Positions 16,887 through 26,435 are shown, numbered from the stretch's first letter. The stretch is DNA of 64,000 nucleotides from Shewanella litorisediminis (GCF_016834455.1 NZ_CP069213.1:1178501-1242500); one strand, 5' to 3'. Notes: generated from the sequence alone by a model not told the origin. Made by a program: numbers and translations.

Positions 16887-17903
16887 ATGATGGCCAAAAA
16901 ACGTGAACCCTTCGAACTCGGCGGCACTCTGGTGACCGCCGGAACCCAAGCCACGGTGCGTCTGCCGGTGGCACGACTCTACAACGATACGCCGGTCGAC
17001 CTTCAGGTCGAGGTGTTTCATGGCAACAAGGCAGGCCCCGAGCTCTTGGTCTGTGCCGCTATCCATGGTGATGAGCTCAACGGCATAGAAATTTGTCGCC
17101 GTCTGCAGGGGCGTATCAATCCCAAGGCTCTCAGCGGTACCGTGCTCATGGTGCCCGTGGTCAACGTGTTTGGTTTTATTCAAAAGTCCCGTTATTTGCC
17201 CGACAGGCGCGATCTTAACCGCTGTTTCCCCGGCTCAGAGAAGGGGGCGCTCACCAGTCGTCTGGCTCACCTGGTCACCCGGGAACTGGTTTCCCGTGCA
17301 ACCCATATTCTTGATTTGCACACAGGTGCCATTCACCGGGATAACCTGCCGCAAATCCGCTGCAATACCGATGATGAGGTGCTGATGGGCATGGCAAGGG
17401 CTTTTGGTGCGCCCCTGATTATGCACAGCGATGCCAAGGGCAACTCGCTGCGTGGATATGCCGCAAAAGCCGGTGTGCCCTGTATTTTGTACGAAGCAGG
17501 AGAAGCGCTGCGATTCTCTGATGCGGCCATTCGTACGGGTCTTAAGGGGGCTGTTAACCTCCTGCGCCACCTGGGCATGCAAAAGGGCAGGTTATCCCGT
17601 GGGGGTACCGATGTGGCGGCGGCCCGCAGTTACTGGATACGCTCCGAGGCCGATGGTCTGGTGCTGCAAAAAGTAAAATTGGGGCAGCGGGTCAACAAGG
17701 GCAATATTCTGGCCTACCTTGCCAGCCCCCACAGTCAGGACACCTTGCCCATCCGCTCCCCCAGCGACGGCATAGTGATTGGCATCACCAATATCCCGGT
17801 CACCAATGAAGGTGAAGGGCTCTACCACATAGCCCAGTTTGCCGGCGACGAAATTGAAATCGTTAACGAGCAACTGGATGAATTTTTGATGGAATACGCC
17901 TAA
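16887..17903 (+). CDS. Succinylglutamate desuccinylase/aspartoacylase-family deacylase
   Basis: Predicted zinc-dependent amidohydrolase of 338 aa of the M14-like AstE/AspA superfamily. Zinc ligands are in CAAIHGDELNG (His, Glu) and LDLHTGAIHR (His). The catalytic Glu is probably in ILYEAGEALRF. The C-terminal beta domain (YWIRSEADGLVLQKVKLGQ onward) resembles a biotinyl-lipoyl-like cap. The substrate is unknown. Two adjacent ATG codons (16887 and 16890) are possible starts. The FAH-family gene starts 9 bp after its stop, so the two are co-transcribed. Confidence 0.9.
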   Translation: MMAKKREPFELGGTLVTAGTQATVRLPVARLYNDTPVDLQVEVFHGNKAGPELLVCAAIHGDELNGIEICRRLQGRINPKALSGTVLMVPVVNVFGFIQKSRYLPDRRDLNRCFPGSEKGALTSRLAHLVTRELVSRATHILDLHTGAIHRDNLPQIRCNTDDEVLMGMARAFGAPLIMHSDAKGNSLRGYAAKAGVPCILYEAGEALRFSDAAIRTGLKGAVNLLRHLGMQKGRLSRGGTDVAAARSYWIRSEADGLVLQKVKLGQRVNKGNILAYLASPHSQDTLPIRSPSDGIVIGITNIPVTNEGEGLYHIAQFAGDEIEIVNEQLDEFLMEYA

Positions 17904-17912
17904 GGAGCGAAG

Positions 17913-18521
17913 ATGAAGCAGGTGTTTTTATCGGGCCGGGCCGTGTCGCCGTCCAAGGTGGTTTGTATTGGCCGCAACTACGTTGCCCATGCAGAAGAGC
18001 TCGACAACGAAGTACCCACCGAGCCCGTTGTCTTTGTTAAGCCCGCCAGCGCCATAGGCAATGTGCTGCACAGTACACAGGGTGAGGTGCTCCACTATGA
18101 AGCTGAGATTTGCTTTATGGTGGCCGGTGGTCAATTGGTGGCGGCCGGTGTGGGCCTGGATTTAACCAAAAGGGCGACCCAAAACCGCCTCAAAGCCAAA
18201 GGTTTGCCCTGGGAGCGAGCCAAAGCCTTCGATGGCTCGGCGCTGTTTGGCGAGTTTGTGCCTTGCTCGAGCAGTGAGGGCCTGAGCCTGGTGTTCAGCT
18301 GCGACGGTGTTGTGCTTCAGCAGGGAGGCTGCGAGTTGATGTTGTTTTCACCGGAACAGCTGATTGAAGAGGTGGAGTCTTTTATGACGCTGGAAGATGG
18401 CGACATCCTGATGACGGGAACCCCGGCAGGTGTTGGACCATTACAGGCGGGCGGACACTACCGCGCCGAGCTTCGCCGGGGGGATGTGCTGCTGACCAGT
18501 GTGAGTTGGACGGCCCACTGA
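17913..18521 (+). CDS. Fumarylacetoacetate hydrolase-family protein (YcgM-like)
   Basis: A 202-aa protein of the FAH/acylpyruvase/oxaloacetate tautomerase family. Motifs are VCIGRNYVAHAEEL, VFVKPASAI, the metal-binding LHYEAEICFMV (E-x-E) and GDILMTGTPAGVGP. These match the short YcgM/FAHD1-type branch. Oxaloacetate keto-enol tautomerase or acylpyruvate hydrolase activity is likely from the family, and the true substrate is undetermined. It is the second gene of a two-gene unit with the deacylase, preceded by AAGGAGC. Confidence 0.92.
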   Translation: MKQVFLSGRAVSPSKVVCIGRNYVAHAEELDNEVPTEPVVFVKPASAIGNVLHSTQGEVLHYEAEICFMVAGGQLVAAGVGLDLTKRATQNRLKAKGLPWERAKAFDGSALFGEFVPCSSSEGLSLVFSCDGVVLQQGGCELMLFSPEQLIEEVESFMTLEDGDILMTGTPAGVGPLQAGGHYRAELRRGDVLLTSVSWTAH

Positions 18522-18612
18522 GCCCACATCCTGCAAGCTGTCAGTCAATTGCGACTTGGGCCGCGCCCTAAAATACGTAATACTTTCGATTAGGTTACTC
18601 TTTGGGGCTGCC

Positions 18613-19346
18613 ATGGCCAGGATTATTCTGTTACTGACATCATTCGTGTACGCCGCCTGCGCCTCGGCGGGGCAGTTGCGCGCCTGTGTCGATGAATTCC
18701 GCCTTATCAAAGCCTTACTCCCGAGCCTCATGGCGATAACATTGCCGCCTTGAGGCTGCTGGCCAAGCTTATCAACCATGAGCTGGTGTTCTTGCCCAGT
18801 CCCAACTTTGCCCGTTGCCAACGTATGTTGGATACCGGGGATGCCGATATCGTGGCCGGGGTTATTGCCAGCCCAGAGCGGCAGCAGCGATGGATCCTGC
18901 TGCCTTACCGCCAGGACAGCCGCTATCTCTTTTTAACCAGGCCCGGCGGCGTGAGTGTGGCCCGCTATGAAGATTTGCTGGGGCACAGTATCGCGGTAAG
19001 TCGTAACACCATGTATTTTGATGACTTTGATAATGACAGCCGCTTGAAAAAAGAAGTGGTCGGCGACCTGGTTACCGGGGTGAGAATGTTGCTGGCAGAC
19101 AGGGTTGACGTGGTGATAGCCCCCGAAAATGCCCTGCCATCCCTCGCCCGGGAATTTTCAAATTTTGCCCAGGCCGTGCAGGTATCCGAGTATGGTTATC
19201 AGGAAGATAGGGTGATCCAGTTTGCCTTAAGCCGCTTCCATCGCCTGGATATCGATGAGCAAAGGTTGCGGCGGGTGATAGTCGAGGCCTTTGAGCAATC
19301 TTTGTTTGAGTCGGCGCTGCAGGCGATGCCCTCCAGCGCCCAGTAA
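18613..19346 (+). pseudogene. Frameshifted periplasmic solute-binding (SBP_bac_3-like) protein gene
   Basis: Two overlapping frames together give one SBP family 3-like protein of about 244 aa. The first part (MARIILLLTSFVYAACASAG, a signal peptide, then LRACVDEF) ends in the wrong frame near 18700. The rest continues in another frame from PEPHGDNIAALRLLAKLI to the stop at 19346. Restoring one C in TTCCGCC (about 18698-18702) would join them through a typical DEFPPYQSLTPEP sequence. It is either a recent pseudogene or a sequence error. The protein is of the stand-alone kind not linked to an ABC permease. Confidence 0.75.
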
Positions 19347-19348
19347 GA

Positions 19349-19891
19349 TCACTGTGCCTTGTGGTGGGTCCGAAACAAATCCCAGGCGTTCATTGTGGTG
19401 CCATCGGCAAGCTGACACATTCCCGCCTCGCCACCGTCTTGCGGCTCGATAAAGTATTTACCACCGATCTTTTCGCAATATTCAGCAGCGGGGTTGGGCA
19501 TGGACAGTGGCTCTGTAATGACAGGGCTTCCGGAGTCGGCATTGGCTGAGTCTGACACGGCTTTCGCGTGGGCGCGGTATAAGGCCCAGGCATCCACTAC
19601 CTTGCCGTTAGCCAGATGACATTCACTTTTCTCTCCATCGCTTTCGGTCGCGAGCATGTAGCGTCCGCCCATGTTTACGCAAAATTCAGCCGCCGGATTG
19701 GCAAGGGCGACGGCATCTGCCTCTTTGACCTCGGATGACTCGTCTGCGGCAGCCTTGGTATTTTCTGAAGCCTTTGGGGCATTCTTGCTGACTGCAGCCT
19801 CATCGCCTGGCTTTACCTGGGCATTATCACAGCCCACCATGGCGGCACTACAGATTAACAGGGCAAGCAGGCTGGTGTAGGGCTTTGGCAT
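19349..19891 (-). CDS. Lipoprotein with two DUF333 repeats
   Basis: A predicted lipoprotein of 180 aa. The lipobox AAMVGC places the acylated Cys at about residue 21. An Ala/Glu/Lys-rich linker is followed by two DUF333 modules, starting NPAAEFCVNMGGRYM and NPAAEYCEKIGGKYF. Each has a second Cys in ECHLANGK or MCQLADGT and a WALYR/WDLFR ending. DUF333 is often labelled 'putative hemolysin' without good evidence. Each module probably has one internal disulfide. It is convergent with the frameshifted SBP gene, with only 2 bp between stops. Confidence 0.88.
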   Translation of the reverse strand: MPKPYTSLLALLICSAAMVGCDNAQVKPGDEAAVSKNAPKASENTKAAADESSEVKEADAVALANPAAEFCVNMGGRYMLATESDGEKSECHLANGKVVDAWALYRAHAKAVSDSANADSGSPVITEPLSMPNPAAEYCEKIGGKYFIEPQDGGEAGMCQLADGTTMNAWDLFRTHHKAQ

Positions 19892-20142
19892 CTTAACTCC
19901 TTGATGAAATTTACTTATGGTTGCAACTGCTGAAGGTAAACTCTAACCAGAATAGGGGGCCTTGCGATGCTATGCCAGTCACAGAGCGACTGATTTACGC
20001 GGGAATTTGGACTGTATCCCCGGGGCGGCTTCCCGGAAGAGGGCGTTTCACAAAACCCTGACACCGGATAGGTATTCGCCGGGCGCTCATGCTATGGTAT
20101 CTAATAATCTCAAACACTTGCTTAACTTATTGGAGATATGCA

Positions 20143-20751
20143 ATGAGACTCGTCTTCAGCGCGCTGCTGACCGCAGCCCTCTCCATCGGCCTTCTGGGCT
20201 GTCAGAGTACAGAGCCCCCAAAAGACATCAGCCCGGAGCAGGCCGATCCTGTGATGTTAAGGCTCTTTTCCATTAAAACCCTGGCAGGTTTTACGCTGAA
20301 GGTGCCCGAGAGCGAGGCCAGCGCCCGGCTCTCCACCTTCATTGAAGCACCTCTCCCCTGGGTGACGGGTGATTACACCGACGGCCCGGTACGCGGGCAG
20401 GTATTGCTTGGATACCGGGATTTGCAAATGACCAATGCCAGACTGGCAGGTGCACAGCTGATGTTGGCGCCCTTTGTGGTAACAAACCAGGGGTCAGGCA
20501 GTTTTTGGTATTTGGGATTGTTCGGACTCAAGGCCGAAAGTGGCACAGTGTCGCACCTCAGTTCGGTGTTCCTCGGTGACAGAATCGAGCTTCGGGGGAT
20601 AAGTGTGTCGGCTGGCCAATATCTGCCCCTGACGGTGACCACCGAGCTTCTGGTACGGGATGCCAATCAGGCAATGGCCGAGACCCCCGGTTTATTGGAT
20701 CTGCGCCGGTTTGAGATAAGCCCTCAGGGGCAATTGGTATCGCTGGACTGA
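20143..20751 (+). CDS. Predicted lipoprotein, unknown function
   Basis: A 202-aa protein with a lipoprotein signal (MRLVFSALLTAALSIGLLGC, Cys at about residue 20). The rest is soluble beta-rich sequence without a recognised domain. The internal ATG at 20143 was chosen because TGGAGATATGCA precedes it and the signal peptide starts there. It is convergent with a zinc-ribbon gene, only 3 bp from it. Confidence 0.75.
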   Translation: MRLVFSALLTAALSIGLLGCQSTEPPKDISPEQADPVMLRLFSIKTLAGFTLKVPESEASARLSTFIEAPLPWVTGDYTDGPVRGQVLLGYRDLQMTNARLAGAQLMLAPFVVTNQGSGSFWYLGLFGLKAESGTVSHLSSVFLGDRIELRGISVSAGQYLPLTVTTELLVRDANQAMAETPGLLDLRRFEISPQGQLVSLD

Positions 20752-20754
20752 GGA

Positions 20755-20967
20755 CTACTCCACCTCAAGCTCAATATCGGTACAGCCTTTGGGGCAGCGG
20801 ATATGGCCCAGGAGGTGAGTTTCCCCGGCACCCGGCAAGCTGGCAACAAGGGGCTTGCCGCAGTGGCGGCAGGGGACAGTTTTACCGGCGAACAAGTCTT
20901 TGATGAGTCGCTTCTGGGCGTTAAAAGATTGGCTGCTGGACTTATTGATAGTGCTGAAATCGGTCAT
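20755..20967 (-). CDS. Small zinc-ribbon protein
   Basis: A 70-aa protein starting MTDFSTINKSSSQSFNAQKR with a C-terminal four-cysteine ribbon: CRHCGKPL, then CPKGC about 25 residues later. Function is unknown. The start is the ATG at 20967, since the longer frame reads through a region without coding character. Confidence 0.7.
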   Translation of the reverse strand: MTDFSTINKSSSQSFNAQKRLIKDLFAGKTVPCRHCGKPLVASLPGAGETHLLGHIRCPKGCTDIELEVE

Positions 20968-21143
20968 GGCATACAGGTTGTGTTTGTACTGCCGGCCATT
21001 ATAGCCACAAGGGCATGGCTGTGACAGTCTGTTGGCCAAAACCCGGGGCCTTGAAGTTGTGACAGGCAACAGACGCTCGCACGGCCGCTAATGGCTGATC
21101 ACTTGGTCAAGTGCCGCTAATTCAAAATATCAGGGAGGAATTG

Positions 21144-21821
21144 ATGATGAAACACATCACCGGACCCGCTTATTCAACCGTTGTTATGGGAACTGCTCTT
21201 GGCCTGCTGCTGACAATCGGCTCCCTGGCATCCGCCATGTCAGACACTTCCATGCCGGAACCGACAGTAGTTCCAGAAACCGCCATCAGCACCCAGGTGC
21301 AAACCTCCGTGGCTCCACAAGAAGCGGTTTTGCCTCAAGAAGATGTACAACCCACTGACCCCCAGAGCCTTCAGGGCTTAAGCGATACAGCCAAAAGCGC
21401 TGAAACCACAGGCGATGATATCAAGGCCAGCGATGCTCAATCAGGTGACGTTCAATCAGATGACGCTCAGGCGCTGATTGGCAGCTGGGAGCTGGTTTCC
21501 GGCCGCTATCTGGATGGGGAGGGGCGCTGGGTGTCCTATAACACACTCGGGCTGGTTGCCATCAAGGTCATTTCTGCCAGCCACTTCAGTTTTACCACCA
21601 TGAAAACGGTCAAAAACAAACAGGAATTTTGGGCGGCCGGCGCGGGCGAGTATCGCCTTAACGGGCAAAGCTACACCGAATACCCGAGTCTGAATTCCTT
21701 TCAGGTGCCCCATGGTCAAGGCTTTAGCTTTGACTATGAATTGAAAGGAAATCAGTGGCATACCAAAAGATTTGAAGAGGGAGTCCTCAAAGAAGAAGAG
21801 GTTTGGCAGAGGCTCGACTGA
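21144..21821 (+). CDS. Exported protein with lipocalin-like C-terminal domain
   Basis: A 225-aa predicted exported protein. The signal segment (about residues 12-32) is followed by a low-complexity Pro/Gln/Asp linker with several DAQS/DVQS-type repeats (about 75-110). A C-terminal domain then opens with LIGSWELVSGRYLDGEGRWV and ends WHTKRFEEGVLKEEEVWQRLD, the pattern of lipocalin-like DUF4488-type beta barrels. Starts at 21144 or 21147 are both possible behind GGGAGGAATTG. Ligand and role are unknown. Confidence 0.7.
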   Translation: MMKHITGPAYSTVVMGTALGLLLTIGSLASAMSDTSMPEPTVVPETAISTQVQTSVAPQEAVLPQEDVQPTDPQSLQGLSDTAKSAETTGDDIKASDAQSGDVQSDDAQALIGSWELVSGRYLDGEGRWVSYNTLGLVAIKVISASHFSFTTMKTVKNKQEFWAAGAGEYRLNGQSYTEYPSLNSFQVPHGQGFSFDYELKGNQWHTKRFEEGVLKEEEVWQRLD

Positions 21822-21914
21822 AACGGCTTCTTCCCGTCATCCCCCGGACCATCCCTTTACAGTATTTCAGCCCCCCCCTAAACTGGCTGCGCATTCGTTG
21901 GGGGAGAATCCATC

Positions 21915-22805
21915 ATGTCCTTGGGGGCTTGGTTAAAACTGTTGTTGCTGTCTGCTATTTGGGGCGCGTCATTTTTATTTATCCGCATTGGTGTGACTGA
22001 GCTTGGGCCCGCCTGGCTGATGTTTTTACGGGTCACCTTTGCCGCCTTGTTTTTGCTCGGCGGCGCCATCTATCTGAAAAAAGCGCTCATCGGCAGCGCG
22101 CCACTCAAACACTTCATCATATTGGGCGGTATCAATACGGCACTGCCCTTTTTGCTCTACGGGTTTGCTGCCACCGAACTTGCGGCTTCTCTGATGTCGG
22201 TGCTCAATGCCACCGCGCCCTTGTGGAGTTCCCTGCTGCTTGCCATCTGGTACAGAACCATGCCCAGAGGCGCCGCCTTGGTTGGGCTTATCACAGGTTT
22301 TTGTGGTGTGGTGCTGCTGGCAGGGGTGGAGAGTTTGTCGCTTTCCACCGAGGGGCTCTGGGCGTTGGCCGCGGGGCTTGGCGCCGCTGTCTGTTACGCC
22401 TTTGCCAGTATCTACACCAAGGCATCCAATCATGGCAATGCCTACAGCAATGCTCACGGCTGCATGTGGGCCGCCAGCGCCTGGTTACTGCCTGCCTTGC
22501 TGTTTACGGCGCCGCCTGCGGCCATGCCGTCCTGGAACGTATTGTCGGCAGTGGTGACCCTGGGGGTACTGTGCAGCGGCGTCGCTTATCTTCTGTATTT
22601 CAGATTGATAGATGAAGTAGGCGCCACCTCGGCATTAACCGTCACCTTCCTTATTCCGGTATTCGGCATTTTGTGGGGGGCCCTGTTCCTGGGCGAACAT
22701 ATTGGCTGGCACACCCTTGTTGGTACCGGCATCATATTGCTTGGCACCGCTATCAGCACAGGCAGTTTACCGCGGCTGCGCCGCTTTGCCGGGGAGCGGG
22801 TCTGA
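21915..22805 (+). CDS. EamA/DMT family transporter
   Basis: An inner-membrane exporter-type protein of 296 aa with ten predicted segments in two EamA repeats. Helix 1 carries LLSAIWGASFLFIRIGV, the typical W-G-A/S-S-F signature. The second repeat ends with FLIPVFGILWGALFLGEHI. The substrate is not predictable. Its stop overlaps the start of the next GNAT gene (TGATG), so they are coupled. Confidence 0.92.
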   Translation: MSLGAWLKLLLLSAIWGASFLFIRIGVTELGPAWLMFLRVTFAALFLLGGAIYLKKALIGSAPLKHFIILGGINTALPFLLYGFAATELAASLMSVLNATAPLWSSLLLAIWYRTMPRGAALVGLITGFCGVVLLAGVESLSLSTEGLWALAAGLGAAVCYAFASIYTKASNHGNAYSNAHGCMWAASAWLLPALLFTAPPAAMPSWNVLSAVVTLGVLCSGVAYLLYFRLIDEVGATSALTVTFLIPVFGILWGALFLGEHIGWHTLVGTGIILLGTAISTGSLPRLRRFAGERV

Positions 22806-23215
22806 TGTCATTTATCGCAGATGAAACACCGGCCTTTGCCGAGGCCGTAAAAAATAAGATTGCCGCCTTCAATGCCGGGCACTGGGATGCCAGCCAGCGT
22901 CGGCCCATTGGCTTTAAGCAGTTGCACGCCAATTGTGAGCTTGCCGCCGGTATCGCCGGGCGCACCTTTGGTAATTGGTGCCTGATTGATAACTTTTGGG
23001 TGTGCGACAGCCTGCGTGGGCAAGGCATTGGCAGCGCCATGCTGAAAACCGCTGAGGATGAAGCCCGCGCACGTGGCTGCCGCTGGCTGTTGCTGGATAC
23101 CCTGGAGTTTCAGGCGCCGGCGTTTTATCGCGGCCGTGGTTACCGTGAGGTGTGGTGCCAGCAGGATTACCCCTTTGATGGTGGCAAGCGCTGGTATCTG
23201 GTCAAAACGCTGTGA
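22805..23215 (+). CDS. GNAT family N-acetyltransferase
   Basis: A 136-aa acetyltransferase with motif A seen as FWVCDSLRGQGIGSAML (R-G-Q-G-I-G) and the late QAPAFYRGRGYREV motif. The ATG at 22805 overlaps the stop of the EamA gene by one base; the longer open frame upstream is a shadow of that gene. The substrate is unknown. Confidence 0.88.
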   Translation: MSFIADETPAFAEAVKNKIAAFNAGHWDASQRRPIGFKQLHANCELAAGIAGRTFGNWCLIDNFWVCDSLRGQGIGSAMLKTAEDEARARGCRWLLLDTLEFQAPAFYRGRGYREVWCQQDYPFDGGKRWYLVKTL

Positions 23216-23237
23216 CAGCTTAGCCTGTCCTCAAAAA

Positions 23238-23262
23238 GAAAGCCGCCCGAGGGCGGCTTTGT
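23238..23262. terminator. Bidirectional terminator between GNAT and porin genes
   Basis: AAAGCCGCCC/GGGCGGCTTT with a two-base loop, A-rich on the left and T-rich on the right, sits between the convergent GNAT and porin genes. Confidence 0.9.
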
Positions 23263-23280
23263 GTTATGCAAGCTTAAGCA

Positions 23281-24465
23281 TCAATACTTGGCTTCGAAGG
23301 TCAGCCACAGCTTGTCGGCGTCGCTGCTGAAGGCATAGCCTGCATCGGCACCGGAGAAGCTGGCATACTTGGCGCCTACGCTGTAGTGCTTGGCGAAGGG
23401 GTAGGTCACGCTCACGCCCCATTCGTCGCCCATATCTATGCTGCCTGCATCAGACTCGAACTGATGGTAAACCGCCAGCAGTTTCACACCGGCAACGGCG
23501 CCGCCGACGCTGAAGTACAGGTCCTGGATACCCTTATCCCAGTTACCGGCACCGCCGAACAGGAACTTATCGGTCCAGCCCTGGAAGGCGTGCAGGGTGG
23601 CCAGTGGGGTGATAAAGCCGGCATTGCCATTGTCTGAACCCAGCACTTCGTAGCCGAGTTTGAAGTCAACACCGCTGAAACCCAGAGAGGCTTCGGCCAG
23701 CTGGTAGTCGGCATCGTAAGAAACCGTATTGTTGCCGCCATCACTCTGCTTGGCATATTCCAGCGCGTAACCCAGCTTCAGGCTGCCCACATCGCCCTTA
23801 CCGGCCAGGCGAACGCCATAGGTGTCCGTGGAGAAGCGGGCCAGATTCTGGTTGTCGATAAGATAGGCATAACCCGAGATATCGGCCCAGTTGTTGGCCT
23901 TGTAGTTGAGGTTCAGCAGGTGGGTTTCGTTCTTGTGATCAGCCTTGCCGGAGGCTTCGCTGAAAATACGGTTTACATTGTTGATGTAAGCGTAGAAGGC
24001 GGTCAGGTTAGTCACGGCCTTGGTTTGCACCGAGAAGGCATCATAGGTCTGCTCGTTCTGGCGGAAGCCTACGCCACCCACAAAACGCTGGTTATCCAAA
24101 ATGATGCGCTGGCGGCCATATTTGAGCACTGTGTCGCCCGGGGCCTTGTAGCCGATAAATGCCTGGTTGATTTCGGTGTATTCATAATCGGAAATCCAGG
24201 GTTCTTCGTCGGTAGCGCGCACATCATCCACTTCGGCCAGGGCAAAGAAATTGGACAGAGCGCCGGTTTCATAAGTCAGGCGGGTACGCAGAGAGGTTAA
24301 ATCCTGGGTATCGGAAAGTTGGTCGACTTGTTCAAAACGGGCACGGAACTGAAGATTCACCTTGGCGTCTTCAACCAAAGCCTTGCTAACCGGATCGGCA
24401 GCGGCAACGTTGGACAGGCTGAGCAGGGCAGTGGAAACGGCTAACGCGGCTGTGCTGAATTTCAT
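23281..24465 (-). CDS. Outer-membrane porin, alginate-export-like beta barrel
   Basis: A predicted outer-membrane barrel of 394 aa. The signal peptide MKFSTAALAVSTALLSLSNV is followed by alternating amphipathic strands and a C-terminal aromatic residue (WLTFEAKY). The central block LKYGRQRIILDNQRFVGGVG followed by FRQNEQTYDAF matches the alginate_exp/OprE-type porin pattern. Substrate specificity is unknown. The start at 24465 follows GAGGATGACATC at good spacing; the frame upstream is not coding. A CRP-like site lies about 130 bp upstream. Confidence 0.88.
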   Translation of the reverse strand: MKFSTAALAVSTALLSLSNVAAADPVSKALVEDAKVNLQFRARFEQVDQLSDTQDLTSLRTRLTYETGALSNFFALAEVDDVRATDEEPWISDYEYTEINQAFIGYKAPGDTVLKYGRQRIILDNQRFVGGVGFRQNEQTYDAFSVQTKAVTNLTAFYAYINNVNRIFSEASGKADHKNETHLLNLNYKANNWADISGYAYLIDNQNLARFSTDTYGVRLAGKGDVGSLKLGYALEYAKQSDGGNNTVSYDADYQLAEASLGFSGVDFKLGYEVLGSDNGNAGFITPLATLHAFQGWTDKFLFGGAGNWDKGIQDLYFSVGGAVAGVKLLAVYHQFESDAGSIDMGDEWGVSVTYPFAKHYSVGAKYASFSGADAGYAFSSDADKLWLTFEAKY

Positions 24466-24597
24466 GATGTCATCCTCGGGACTTTGATTGTTATCATTTG
24501 GGTGTTTCCTGTATGCGCGCATGTTATTGGCTTGTTCGGTGTGCGGTTTTTGATCTGGCACAAGTTTTCCCTGAAGTTAGGCTTTGTTGACTAAAAG

Positions 24598-24613
24598 TGT
24601 GAATTAGATCAAT
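24598..24613. promoter_or_regulatory. Possible CRP site upstream of the porin gene
   Basis: TGTGAATTAGATCAAT fits TGTGA-N6-TCA with two mismatches in the right half. It lies about 133 bp upstream of the porin start and 170 bp from the divergent M28 gene. Weak evidence, from the motif only. Confidence 0.3.
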
Positions 24614-24783
24614 GGGTTATACCTATATAGTCGTACCTCTAAATGGGTATTTTGGCGGTGTCATTCGATAAGCTTTGGCATGTCCGTGCGAGGGTTTTGA
24701 GTACGGTATGCGGCAATAAGCGCGTTGCAATGTCCCGGGTGCGTCTTACAATGGCTGCTTGCAGTCAATAAGAAGGATACCCC

Positions 24784-26373
24784 GTGAACCTGACCTTCCG
24801 CCTGTTTTTGGGCCTTGGGCTGTGCCTGTCTGCCCAGGCCTTTGCCGCCCCCCTCACCTTTGATGAAAACGCGTTTCGCGAAGATGTGAAAACCCTTGCC
24901 AGCGACCCCTTTGGCGGCCGTGCGCCCCTATCAGAAGGCGAGCAAAAGACCCTCGATTACCTCACACAGGCCTTTAAGTCGATGGGCCTTAAAGGGGCAT
25001 TCAATGGGGAATATCTGCAGCCTGTGCCCATGGCGAAAATCACTGCCGATCAGAGCATGGTGCTTAAGGTTGGCGAGCTCAGCTTTACCCCGGGCGAGGA
25101 TTTCACCGCCCGTACCCAGAGGGTAGTACCCAGGGTCGAGCTCAGTGGCAGCGACATGGTGTTCGTGGGGTATGGCATCAATGCCCCCGAATACGGCTGG
25201 AATGATTACGCCGGCGTGGAGGTGCGCGGCAAAACCGTGGTGCTTTTGGTAAACGACCCGGGCTTTGCCACCCAGGACCCCAGGGTCTTTAAAGGCAACG
25301 CCATGACCTACTATGGCCGCTGGACCTACAAGTATGAAGAAGCGGCCCGTCAGGGCGCCGAAGCCGTGTTTATCGTTCACGAAGATGCCCCGGCCGCCTA
25401 TGGTTGGGGGGTGGTGAAAAACTCCAACACCAATACCAAGTTCACCCTGGTCGATGACAACAATAACCAAAGTCAGGTGGGGGTAATGGGCTGGCTGCAA
25501 TATGCGGCGGCCAAACAGATCCTTGCCGCCTCGGGTCAGGATATTGAAGCGCTGAAAGCGGCCGCCATGGCGCCGGGCTTTAAAGCCGTGCCTTTGACCG
25601 TGAAGGCCGATTTAACCCTGAATAACCATATCGAGCGCGCCGAGTCCCATAACGTGGCTGCCATACTGCCCGGCAACAAGAATGCCGATGAAGCCGTGGT
25701 AATGCACGCCCATTGGGATCACCTTGGCCAAATCGAGGAAGAGGGCAAAACCATTATCCTCAATGGCGCCGTGGATAACGCCACCGGCGTGGCCGGGGTG
25801 CTGGCGCTGGCAAGGCACTACGCTGCCTTGCCAGAGGATAAAAAGCCCGGCCGCAGCATTATTTTCTCGGCCTTTACCGCCGAAGAAACCGGGCTGATTG
25901 GCGCCCAGTATTTTGCCGAAAATCCGCCGCTGCCCACCGCCAAGCTGGTGGCCTTTTTGAACATTGATGGCATGAATGTGGGTGAGGGCGTGGATTACAT
26001 ACTGCGCTACGGCGAAGGGGTATCTGAGCTGGAAGCCATGCTGCAGGACGCCGCCAAGGCCCAGGGCAGGCAGGTGAAGCCTGACCCCCGTCCGCAAAAC
26101 GGCCTGATGTTCCGCTCAGACCACTTTGCCCTTGCCAAGGAGGGCGTGCCTGGGCTCTTGTTTATGAGCCTTGGCGATACCGACCCTGACTACATTGCCC
26201 ACAAGTACCACAAGGGTGCCGACGATTACTCCCCCGACTGGCCACTGGGTGGCGTGAAGCAGGACCTTGTGCTGATGGAACACATCCTCTCGCGCCTTGC
26301 CAACGGCAACGACTGGCCCAAGTGGCTGGAAGCGTCTGATTTCAAAAAACGCCGCGCCAAAGATGGCCGCTAG
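24784..26373 (+). CDS. Secreted M28 family metallopeptidase with PA domain
   Basis: A predicted exported aminopeptidase of 529 aa. It has a signal peptide (MNLTFRLFLGLGLCLSAQAF), then an interrupting protease-associated domain (about 120-270, with FVGYGINAPEYGWNDYAGVE). The di-zinc M28 core follows: HAHWDHLGQ (His/Asp ligands), NGAVDNATGVAGVLALARHY (bridging Asp), FTAEETGLIGAQYF (catalytic Glu-Glu), LNIDGMN and FRSDHFALAKEGVPG. All ligands are present. The start is a GTG at 24784 after AGAAGGATAC. A terminator follows, so it is a single gene. Confidence 0.93.
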   Translation: MNLTFRLFLGLGLCLSAQAFAAPLTFDENAFREDVKTLASDPFGGRAPLSEGEQKTLDYLTQAFKSMGLKGAFNGEYLQPVPMAKITADQSMVLKVGELSFTPGEDFTARTQRVVPRVELSGSDMVFVGYGINAPEYGWNDYAGVEVRGKTVVLLVNDPGFATQDPRVFKGNAMTYYGRWTYKYEEAARQGAEAVFIVHEDAPAAYGWGVVKNSNTNTKFTLVDDNNNQSQVGVMGWLQYAAAKQILAASGQDIEALKAAAMAPGFKAVPLTVKADLTLNNHIERAESHNVAAILPGNKNADEAVVMHAHWDHLGQIEEEGKTIILNGAVDNATGVAGVLALARHYAALPEDKKPGRSIIFSAFTAEETGLIGAQYFAENPPLPTAKLVAFLNIDGMNVGEGVDYILRYGEGVSELEAMLQDAAKAQGRQVKPDPRPQNGLMFRSDHFALAKEGVPGLLFMSLGDTDPDYIAHKYHKGADDYSPDWPLGGVKQDLVLMEHILSRLANGNDWPKWLEASDFKKRRAKDGR

Positions 26374-26396
26374 GCTGATTGAACTTACTTAACCAT

Positions 26397-26426
26397 GAAA
26401 AAGCCCGCCAGCGCGGGCTTTTTTCT
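26397..26426. terminator. Terminator between M28 and GNAT genes
   Basis: AAAAAGCCCGC/GCGGGCTTTTTT with a CAGC-type loop, symmetrical enough to serve both convergent genes. Confidence 0.92.
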
Positions 26427-26435
26427 ATCTGAGAT

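Noticed and set aside
24598..24613. Strong claim of CRP control of the porin
   Set aside because: The right half-site is poor; listed only as a weak candidate site.
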